This document shows positions 1 through 7,079 of a stretch of 35,448 nt of DNA, piece after piece. This DNA is from Archaeoglobaceae archaeon. Lineage in GTDB: Archaea > Halobacteriota > Archaeoglobi > Archaeoglobales > Archaeoglobaceae. The translations under genes were made by a program, and so were the position numbers. Location: positions 1 to 35,448 of the forward strand of contig WAPX01000049.1 of the NCBI GenBank assembly GCA_015520485.1, written 5' to 3'. Under the pieces are notes generated by a model. That model ran no database searches, was not told the origin of the DNA, and saw nothing but the letters and a program-made list of their open reading frames with translations. Every line of letters starts with the position of its first letter. The stretch's first letter is position 1.

Positions 1-92
1 GCATGAGAGTTAAAATTTCTGGCCAGCAGCAGAACGGAATCTGAGGCATAACATAAAAAACGTTTTAATTCCAGATGCTTTAGCGAGCACCC

Positions 93-2750
93 ATGTCAGG
101 TAATGGTAACAGCATCTCAGATTCAGGAGAGCTGAAAAAAGAGTACGAAGCAGGAGAAGTTGAGGAGAAGTGGGTGAGAAAATGGAAAGACGACATGTAC
201 TATTTTGACTGGAATTCGAAAAAACCGCATTTTATAATTGACACTCCTCCCCCCTATCCTACCGGATCTTTTCATATAGGTAATACACTCAACTGGTGTT
301 ATATCGACTTCATAGCAAGGTACAAGAGGATGAAGGGATACGAGGTTATGTTCCCTCAGGGGTGGGACTGCCACGGATTGCCCACTGAAGTAAAGGTCGA
401 AACCCTTTACGGAATCAAGAAGAACGACGTTCCGAGAGAAGAATTCAGGAAACTCTGCGTCGAATTTACAGAGAAGAACATAGAGAAAATGAAGAAAACG
501 ATGAAGAGATTGGCTTTCTCCATAGACTGGAGCAAGGAATTCATAACCATGTACCCGGAGTACTACACGAAAACCCAGATTTCTTTCGTTAGAATGTACA
601 GAAAAGGACTGATATACAGGGGCTATCACCCGGTAACGTTCTGTCCGAGGTGTGAAACGACAATAGCTCTAGCAGAAATAGAGTACAGGCAGGGGAAGAC
701 GAAGCTGAACTATATCCGATTTGGAGACGGAGAGAATTCTATAGTGATAGCCACAACAAGACCAGAGCTGATTCCCGCGTGTGTGGCCATAGCCGTACAC
801 CCAGAGGACAAGAGGTTCAGAGACAAAGTTGGAATGAGGGTAAAGGTACCGACAACCGATTACGAAGTGGAGGTTATAGAGGACGAAGAGGTTGACCCGG
901 ATTACGGTACAGGAGCCGTTATGATCTGTACTTTTGGAGACAAGCAGGACGTCAGGTGGTGGAAAAAGCACGGTCTGGATCTCAGAATAATTATCGGCAG
1001 GGACGGTAGACTAAACGAAAAAGCTGGAAAGTACGCTGGAAAGACCACGGAAGAGGCGAGAAAAGCGATATTAGAGGATTTGAAGGAGGAGGGCAGGTTG
1101 CTCAGGCAGGAGGAGGTCGAACAGAACGTTGGAGTTTGCTGGAGGTGCAAGACCCCGATCGAAATAATAGCTGAGGAGCAGTGGTTCGTGAAAATTGACA
1201 GGAAAAAAGCGCTTGAAGCTGCCAGAAAAATAAAATGGATACCGGAACACATGCTTTCGAGGCTTGAGAGCTGGGTGGAGGGAATGGAGTGGGACTGGGT
1301 CATAAGCAGACAGAGGGTATTTGCCACTCCGATTCCCGTCTGGTACTGCAGGAAGTGCGGAGAAATCGTGGTCGCAAAAGAAGAGTGGTTGCCTGTTGAT
1401 CCGACAAAGGACAAACCGAAGGAGCCATGCCCAAAATGCGGCTCCACTGAATTCGAGGGAGAAAGCGATGTGCTGGATACGTGGATGGACTCGTCCATAA
1501 CTCCTCTCGCGATAACGGGCTGGCCTTACGAATGGAAGGATTTCGACTATCCGACGAGTCTGAGACCACAGGGTCACGACATAATACGAACGTGGGCTTT
1601 TTACACGATAGTAAGATCCCTCGCTCTGGTTAACAGAATACCTTGGAGGGAGATAGTCATAAACGGTATGGTTCTCGGAGAAGACGGTAAAAAGATGAGC
1701 AAGAGCCTCGGAAACATAATTCAGCCGGACGAAGTGGTGGAGAAGTACGGTGCAGATGCCATGAGGCAGTGGGCAGCTACGGGAGTGATAGGAAGCGACG
1801 TCGTGTTTACGTGGAAGGAAGTCGTGGCCGCTTCCCGATTTCAGCAGAAGTTCTGGAGCATAATCAGGTTTACAACCAGACACCTTAGAGGGTGGAAGGT
1901 AAGGGATTCAGAACCTGAGCTCAGATTAGCCGACAGGTGGATTCTGTCCAAACTGGCCGGACTCGTGGACGCTGTAAACAGGGCAATGGAATGTTACAGA
2001 TTTGACGAGGCTCTGAAGGCGATAAGAAATTTCGCATGGTACGAGTACGCTGACAACTACTTAGAGATAGTAAAGAACAGGCTTTACTCCGGGAGCGACG
2101 AAGAAAAAGAGTCTGCGAGGTTCGTGCTTTACACAGTCGCAAATGCCCTGATAAGAATGCTTGCTCCCATAACGCCGTTTCTGGCTGAGGAGTGCTGGCA
2201 CGTTCTGCTTTCCTGCGTGAATGCGGAGTGCAGGAGCGTGCATCTGGAAAAGTTTCCAGAATTCGAGGATTACAGTAGATTCGTTGACGGGATAGCTGAA
2301 GATTGCGGAGATTTAATGAGGGACCTGATTGCAGAAATCAGAAGGCTGAAGCACGACAGGGGTCTGGCCCTGAACGCTCCTTTGAGAATGATCAGGATTT
2401 ACTCGCCAGTGAAAATCGACCCAAGAGACGTTGGAGGCGCTTTAAACTCGAAGGTAGAGGTGCTGAAGGAGAGACCAGAGGTTGAGGAGAGGATAAAGGA
2501 GGTTAAGCCCGACTTCAGCGTGCTCGGTCCGAAGTTCAGAGACAGGGTGAGGGACATAGTAAAAATCGTGAACTCTCTCGAAGAGGAGGAGAAGGAAAAA
2601 CTCGTTACTGAGGGTCTAAAGCTGGAAGTTGGCGGAGAGACAGTTGAGCTCAAGCCTGAGTGGTTCAGAGCAGTCAGGGAAAAAGTCGTGAGCGGGAAGG
2701 TTGTGGACGTTGTGGAGGTCGGAGAGGCTGTGGCTTTTGTTGAGTTTTGA
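93..2750 (+). CDS. valS: Valyl-tRNA synthetase
   Basis: Charges tRNA-Val with valine in the cytoplasm; class Ia aminoacyl-tRNA synthetase, 885 aa, a normal length for the family. The HIGH-type signature reads PTGSFHIGN at residues 56-64 and the KMSKS loop is exact at residues 534-538. Between them lie the editing (CP1) domain and several zinc-ribbon cysteine pairs (CPRC, CWRC, CRKC, CPKC). The C-terminal part carries the helical anticodon-binding domain and a charged tail. The ATG at 93 has no clear Shine-Dalgarno; an AT-rich stretch near 48-60 could be the TATA element, giving a short leader. It is convergent with the restriction operon, whose hsdS ends about 170 bp downstream. Confidence 0.97.
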   Translation: MSGNGNSISDSGELKKEYEAGEVEEKWVRKWKDDMYYFDWNSKKPHFIIDTPPPYPTGSFHIGNTLNWCYIDFIARYKRMKGYEVMFPQGWDCHGLPTEVKVETLYGIKKNDVPREEFRKLCVEFTEKNIEKMKKTMKRLAFSIDWSKEFITMYPEYYTKTQISFVRMYRKGLIYRGYHPVTFCPRCETTIALAEIEYRQGKTKLNYIRFGDGENSIVIATTRPELIPACVAIAVHPEDKRFRDKVGMRVKVPTTDYEVEVIEDEEVDPDYGTGAVMICTFGDKQDVRWWKKHGLDLRIIIGRDGRLNEKAGKYAGKTTEEARKAILEDLKEEGRLLRQEEVEQNVGVCWRCKTPIEIIAEEQWFVKIDRKKALEAARKIKWIPEHMLSRLESWVEGMEWDWVISRQRVFATPIPVWYCRKCGEIVVAKEEWLPVDPTKDKPKEPCPKCGSTEFEGESDVLDTWMDSSITPLAITGWPYEWKDFDYPTSLRPQGHDIIRTWAFYTIVRSLALVNRIPWREIVINGMVLGEDGKKMSKSLGNIIQPDEVVEKYGADAMRQWAATGVIGSDVVFTWKEVVAASRFQQKFWSIIRFTTRHLRGWKVRDSEPELRLADRWILSKLAGLVDAVNRAMECYRFDEALKAIRNFAWYEYADNYLEIVKNRLYSGSDEEKESARFVLYTVANALIRMLAPITPFLAEECWHVLLSCVNAECRSVHLEKFPEFEDYSRFVDGIAEDCGDLMRDLIAEIRRLKHDRGLALNAPLRMIRIYSPVKIDPRDVGGALNSKVEVLKERPEVEERIKEVKPDFSVLGPKFRDRVRDIVKIVNSLEEEEKEKLVTEGLKLEVGGETVELKPEWFRAVREKVVSGKVVDVVEVGEAVAFVEF

Positions 2751-2751
2751 C

Positions 2752-2780
2752 GTTTTATTATTTCGTTTTGTTCGTTTATT
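2752..2780 (+). terminator. T-rich terminator after valS
   Basis: Directly after the valS stop the coding strand has several T-runs (TTTT, TTT, TTTT, TTT), typical of archaeal termination without a hairpin. Weak evidence from composition alone. Confidence 0.35.
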
Positions 2781-2922
2781 GTTAGGATGAGGCTGATGTT
2801 TATATGTTGTTTGGTGTGATGGTACATAATAGTACTGGAGCAAGCGACGACGAGTGGAAGAGTGGACCCGGCGAGAATTTATGCCCCTCATGGTATTACT
2901 TCTGTTATTAATAAGTTTAGAC

Positions 2923-4188
2923 TCAATACTTATAAGATTGTAAAGAATTATCATGATTGAACACCTCATCCAAAATGCTCTCTTTCATCTCCTCAAGCAG
3001 AGTTATCTGCTTCTGGATTTTCTCTTTTAAGGTTTTGATTTTCTCATAAACGCTGTCAAGGTAGTTTGCTATTTCTTTTTGCTTTTCAAGGTCTGGCTGG
3101 TTGTTGCGGAAGGGGATTAAAATTGGCAATTTTTTGACCATTTTTTGATTTATGTGTTTAAAGGTTGTTTGTCCTCTTAGCAATAATCTTTTAGCATTTT
3201 GTAGAAGGTAATAATATAGATATTTAAACAATATATCGTTCTTAGGTACTATTGCTGTGATTTGCTGATTTATAGCCAAGTCAATTCCTGCTATTGCTAC
3301 ATTACCCACCGAGGCTGTAGTTACTAATAAAATTGAATCTTTAGGAGCTATCCGTGCATTACTTTTCTTAAGTCCTTTTTCAGTTATGTACCGTGTAGGC
3401 TTAGTTATGTAAACATCATTATTGCTAAACTCTTTAGCACTTATCCAAGGAATGTTTCCATCCCAATATTCATCTACTGTGGTTTTTGGTGTTCCACCCA
3501 TAAAATGATCTGCAACATCCCCTAATCTAACCTCTTTCCACACCTCCCCCTCCTTCGGCTTAAACGCCTGCTCCAATACACTTTCCCACAGCTCATCGAG
3601 TTGCTCAAGCTCTTTCTTTTTCTTCTCCAGAATTTTGTCAATCCTTGAAAAGTTTGCCTCAATGTATTCAACGATTTTCTTTTGAGTTTCTAAATCTGGC
3701 TTGCCGTTGCGGAATGGGATGGGGATTTTAAATCTCTTTATTATGGTCCAAGACACTCTTGGAAGATGAACACCTTTCATCATGGAAGTTGCATAATTTA
3801 TAAAAATATTTGTATGTAAGAAAAACACAAGATAATATGGTAGTATCTTATCTCTTATTGGTTTTATTACTATGAAATCCGTAGAACATATACCTTCTTT
3901 ATCGGAAACAACAGCTTTATCTAAATATGGTCTAAGCTTGCCATACAATATATCATCTGGATAAAATTTGTATTTCATGCTCTTTACTTTATTGCTATAT
4001 TCCCATCTGTTTAGCTTAATTTCGCCAGAGTTAATATGTTCTAAACCAATATAAATCTGATTTTCACCAGCTGGGATTACATTTTCGCTTCTTCTCTGGC
4101 AAACTTCCCCCAACTTCACCTCTCTCCACTCAACCCCTTCAACTTCCCACGGCTTTTTTGTTTTTATATAATCATCAAGGGTTTTCAT
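2923..4188 (-). CDS. hsdS: Type I restriction-modification specificity subunit HsdS
   Basis: DNA-recognition subunit that directs HsdM methylation and HsdR cleavage. It has the classic two-half structure. Each half starts with a target-recognition domain (W(R/K)EV(K/R)LG(E/D)V motif) and ends with a conserved helical repeat. The two repeats read alike: IPFRNGKPDLETQKKIVEYI and IPFRNNQPDLEKQKEIANYL, each followed by a coiled coil. I set the start at the ATG at 4188 because GGAGGAG lies just upstream; an in-frame start at 4221 would add 11 residues and has no such site. It overlaps the preceding membrane-protein gene by 14 bp, so it is the last gene of the operon. The reading frame is intact (421 aa). 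Confidence 0.92.
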   Translation of the reverse strand: MKTLDDYIKTKKPWEVEGVEWREVKLGEVCQRRSENVIPAGENQIYIGLEHINSGEIKLNRWEYSNKVKSMKYKFYPDDILYGKLRPYLDKAVVSDKEGICSTDFIVIKPIRDKILPYYLVFFLHTNIFINYATSMMKGVHLPRVSWTIIKRFKIPIPFRNGKPDLETQKKIVEYIEANFSRIDKILEKKKKELEQLDELWESVLEQAFKPKEGEVWKEVRLGDVADHFMGGTPKTTVDEYWDGNIPWISAKEFSNNDVYITKPTRYITEKGLKKSNARIAPKDSILLVTTASVGNVAIAGIDLAINQQITAIVPKNDILFKYLYYYLLQNAKRLLLRGQTTFKHINQKMVKKLPILIPFRNNQPDLEKQKEIANYLDSVYEKIKTLKEKIQKQITLLEEMKESILDEVFNHDNSLQSYKY

Positions 4189-4675
4189 TTTGTATCTCCT
4201 CCGGTTTGTAGAAGTAAACATCTATCATTTTTTTGAGCAACCACAAACACCTGAATAAAGAAACCATTGCCCATATAAAAAGAATTATAAGCAAAAATAC
4301 AAGAAATGCAGGAACATAAGGCATCAAGATTTTAAAAACAAAGCTCAATATTGCTAAAATAACAAAAAGAGCTATTGAAACTGTAAACGCATGAAAAATA
4401 TATTTATACGTTTGATGTAATCTTATAAATTTAATTCGATTATTTTCTGGAAAAACAAAAAGAATAGTTAATGAAGTTATAAGGAATCCAGCTAAAGTTA
4501 TGCTGATTGTTAGTATAGTGCCAAGACTGTCAAGTATATTACAAAAGATAAAACTTAAATCAAAAAAATAGATAACAGCGACCAAGAGGGATCCTAATAT
4601 CAGGCTACCAATAAAATCGTTTTTGAGTTCTTTTATCTTAAAAGTGGTAATCATAATCTTACCATTAGTGTTCAT
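4175..4675 (-). CDS. Four-helix membrane protein, RexB-like
   Basis: A 166-aa polytopic membrane protein with four hydrophobic helices at about residues 20-45, 51-75, 91-117 and 121-146, and a short soluble tail. From memory it parallels lambda RexB (144 aa, four helices, ion channel) in order and spacing: DSLGTIL here against DGLGATL in RexB before helix 2, and a basic loop NRIKFIRLHQTY against RRLAKIREYGY between helices 2 and 3. It follows the RexA-like gene with an 11-bp overlap, as rexA precedes rexB in lambda, and it overlaps hsdS downstream. In a Rex-like system it would depolarise the membrane when the soluble partner is triggered. The start is uncertain: the ATG at 4675 sits immediately after GGAGG, and the next in-frame ATG is at 4654. 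A Kiwa KwaA-type protein is the main alternative. Confidence 0.6.
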   Translation of the reverse strand: MNTNGKIMITTFKIKELKNDFIGSLILGSLLVAVIYFFDLSFIFCNILDSLGTILTISITLAGFLITSLTILFVFPENNRIKFIRLHQTYKYIFHAFTVSIALFVILAILSFVFKILMPYVPAFLVFLLIILFIWAMVSLFRCLWLLKKMIDVYFYKPEEIQNENP

Positions 4676-5624
4676 CCTCCGCCGTAACAGGATTCATAAA
4701 TTTTTCAAGTTCATCTTTTAGTGCTGAATACGAGTCTATTATCTCTCGGTACATTGAATCTGGATTTACTGCTCTTGTTCTATCATCTAGCTTCGGAACT
4801 CTTTTTTCAGTTAACATAAGCTCTTCCAGAACATTAATAGACTCTATGGTATCACTACCTTCCAATTTTCCTCTTATTTCCAATACGTTAACGTTATTCT
4901 TGCTGTCTTCTCGTGAAAGAATTTTCTTAACTGATTTGAGTACTTTTTTAAATTTTGTAGGGTCGCCGTGTTTTCTTCCTTTGCCTAAGGTAAAAGATAG
5001 ATTAAGCCACATATTATCAACTAACTCTGCTGCTGAGAACATCTGCTCAAAGCTTTGGGGATCCTCTTGCTTTAACAATTTTGCATAATTTGTAGCAACA
5101 GAAATGCGAATGCCTTTTATCTCTATAAACTTTTCTATTAAGTCATAAACTTCCTTTTTTAGAATGGGCTTTATTTCTACCCTCTTTGTGCCTATTTGAG
5201 GATTATTTTTAAGATAATCATTAATTAGCCATGCTAATTTAGAATGCACCCACTTTACACCATAGTGGTTATATTCTGCGCCAATTATTTTACCGTCGAA
5301 TATTACAAAATGTGAAGGTTCAAATAATCCTTGATAGTCTTTCAGGTCAAGAGGAAAGACATTCTTTTTATTTATGTCAAATCCCAACGGTAAATCTGAT
5401 TTTCTAATTTTCGATATTCTGTATAACTGCCTTACGGAGTCTGATAAGGTTGTCTGTTGATAAGGCTCAAGATATAGTAATTCATCGCTATTTTGTTGAA
5501 TTAACTGTCCAGAAATATTAGATAATATACTTTGAATAAACCATGCATTTTTCTGCACTTTATCTCCATTATTTTTTACCCATATTATTTGATAAAAATG
5601 TATCTTTCTCAGTACTTCACTCAT
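4665..5624 (-). CDS. Soluble RexA-like abortive-infection protein
   Basis: A 319-aa protein with no predicted membrane segment, lying between hsdM and hsdS. Comparing from memory with lambda RexA (279 aa), I see the same sequence of landmarks. These are an aromatic N-terminal strand (IHFYQII), EPSHFVIFDGKIIG at 102-115 (RexA PSFLFVEGDTIG), KRVEIKPI at 147-154 (RexA ERVQIEPL), and a helical C-terminus of the form SMYxxxxxxYxxLKxELxKF (RexA MAYCYARMKSDILECF). RexA is described as a DNA-binding sensor that activates RexB. A Shine-Dalgarno-like GAGGTGG precedes the ATG at 5624. Together with the next gene this looks like an archaeal Rex-type module captured inside a restriction operon. The relationship is remote and not verified by a search; KwaB (DUF4868) is the alternative to exclude. 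Confidence 0.6.
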   Translation of the reverse strand: MSEVLRKIHFYQIIWVKNNGDKVQKNAWFIQSILSNISGQLIQQNSDELLYLEPYQQTTLSDSVRQLYRISKIRKSDLPLGFDINKKNVFPLDLKDYQGLFEPSHFVIFDGKIIGAEYNHYGVKWVHSKLAWLINDYLKNNPQIGTKRVEIKPILKKEVYDLIEKFIEIKGIRISVATNYAKLLKQEDPQSFEQMFSAAELVDNMWLNLSFTLGKGRKHGDPTKFKKVLKSVKKILSREDSKNNVNVLEIRGKLEGSDTIESINVLEELMLTEKRVPKLDDRTRAVNPDSMYREIIDSYSALKDELEKFMNPVTAEDEH

Positions 5625-5666
5625 TTATACCACCTCTGCTTTCATCCTAGCATCCCCCTTAATTCC

Positions 5667-7079
5667 TCAAGCAAACTCATAATCTCTCTTTCCCTCTCTC
5701 ATAATATCCTCTAAAATTTCTCCAGCAGGCCTATACTCCTTCTTCCTCAACTTATTTGGATTTCTCGGAGTTAATTCATAAGTTTCCTTATCAATTTCAT
5801 CAATTTTAACGATCCACGAGTTTTCGCTTATCTCTCTGTTCTGCCATTTCTCATAGCAGTCCTGCCAGTCCTCATCCCTCATGGGTCTTGTTTTTGTAAA
5901 ATTCTTCCTTCCTTCAGGTGGCTGGATTTCGTAATACCATATTTCCTCTGTTGGTCCAGTTTTGTCAAAAAACAGCAGATTTGTTTTAACAGGTGTTTTT
6001 CCGGAAGCGATAAAAACACCCTTAGGCAGGGAAACAATTGTATGAACATTGTAATTTTCAAGGAGTTCTTTTCTCACCTTAACAAAGGGTCCTGTTGTGT
6101 TGGATAATACACCTTCGGGAACAACTATTCCAGCTCTTCCACCCTGCTTTATCTTTCTCATAACATATTGCAGAGCCATTAACTCTGTGTCAGAGCTTTT
6201 AACAGGGAAATTAGACTTAAACCGTTCATCAAATTTTCCACCAAATGGCGGATTGGTGAGGATTATATCAACTCTATCCTTCTCCTGAATCTTTCTCACA
6301 TCCTCCGCAAAGGTATCAACCTTGTAAATGTGGGATGTAGGGAGATTATGCAAAAGAAGGTTCATAATACCAATAAGATAAGGTACATCTTTCTTTTCCT
6401 GTCCATAAAACATGTTATGCAAGATTTTCGTTTCTTTCGTTGTGAAAACTTCCTTACTCCTCAAAATATGATTGTAGCTTTCAATCAGGAATCCAGCAGA
6501 ACCTAAGAAAGGATCCAAAATTATTTCACCAAGTTTCGGATTTACAATCTTCACCATCAGCCTGATAACCGGCCTTGGAGTGTAATACTCGCCAGCATAC
6601 TTACCCATTTCCCCAATTTCTGGCAAAAGCTCTTCATAAAGTGTTGAAATAACATAAATGTCTTCTTGGGTTCTAAATCTCAGCTCATCAAGGAGCAAAG
6701 CCACCTCTCTTAGCTTATAGCCATCTCTTAGAAAGTTCTGTATTTCTTTTCCGCTAAAGATAGTGGCAATTAACTCCTTTTCACCATCCCCATTCAATTT
6801 GGAGAGAAAAGGAAATAGTTTGTTATTAACAAAATCGATTAACTCCTCACTTCTCCAGTCTTTGTGAACCCAGTCTTTCCATCTGTAAGGAGAGGGAATG
6901 TTTCTTTGGTAAGTTTCTCCTTTTAATTTCGCCTTTAACTTCCTCTCATCCTCAAGATCATCATAAAGTTTCAAGAAGAGCATCCACGATAGCTGAATTA
7001 TATAATTCACAGAAGCAATCTCATTTCTTAACAAATCGCAAGCCTGCTTGAACTTTGATTTTAATGTCTGTCTATCCAT
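5667..7079 (-). CDS. hsdM: Type I DNA adenine methyltransferase HsdM (3' end frameshifted)
   Basis: Transfers methyl groups from SAM to adenine N6 at the sites chosen by HsdS. An N-terminal HsdM_N helical domain is followed by GEYYTPRPV at 163-171, the SAM-binding motif DPFLGSAGF at 189-197 and the catalytic NPPF at 276-279. The ATG shares one base with the hsdR stop (TAATG), indicating translational coupling. The annotated frame ends REGKRDYEFA, which is not a normal HsdM end. Dropping one G from the GGG at 5692-5694 gives REEREIMSLLEELRGMLG and a stop at 5642. That is a typical HsdM C-terminus, and it leaves about 17 bp before the next gene instead of 42. The catalytic part is intact, so activity may survive either way. 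Confidence 0.92.
   Translation of the reverse strand: MDRQTLKSKFKQACDLLRNEIASVNYIIQLSWMLFLKLYDDLEDERKLKAKLKGETYQRNIPSPYRWKDWVHKDWRSEELIDFVNNKLFPFLSKLNGDGEKELIATIFSGKEIQNFLRDGYKLREVALLLDELRFRTQEDIYVISTLYEELLPEIGEMGKYAGEYYTPRPVIRLMVKIVNPKLGEIILDPFLGSAGFLIESYNHILRSKEVFTTKETKILHNMFYGQEKKDVPYLIGIMNLLLHNLPTSHIYKVDTFAEDVRKIQEKDRVDIILTNPPFGGKFDERFKSNFPVKSSDTELMALQYVMRKIKQGGRAGIVVPEGVLSNTTGPFVKVRKELLENYNVHTIVSLPKGVFIASGKTPVKTNLLFFDKTGPTEEIWYYEIQPPEGRKNFTKTRPMRDEDWQDCYEKWQNREISENSWIVKIDEIDKETYELTPRNPNKLRKKEYRPAGEILEDIMREGKRDYEFA

Noticed and set aside
2790-2922. C/D or H/ACA guide RNA after valS
   Set aside because: A TATA-like GTTTATATG and a short stem are present, but no complete C and D boxes, ACA box or consistent fold could be seen.
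4175-5624. Kiwa (KwaA/KwaB) system
   Set aside because: Size and topology fit, but the order here is soluble then membrane, and the landmarks I remember match RexA and RexB better. Kept as the alternative to test.
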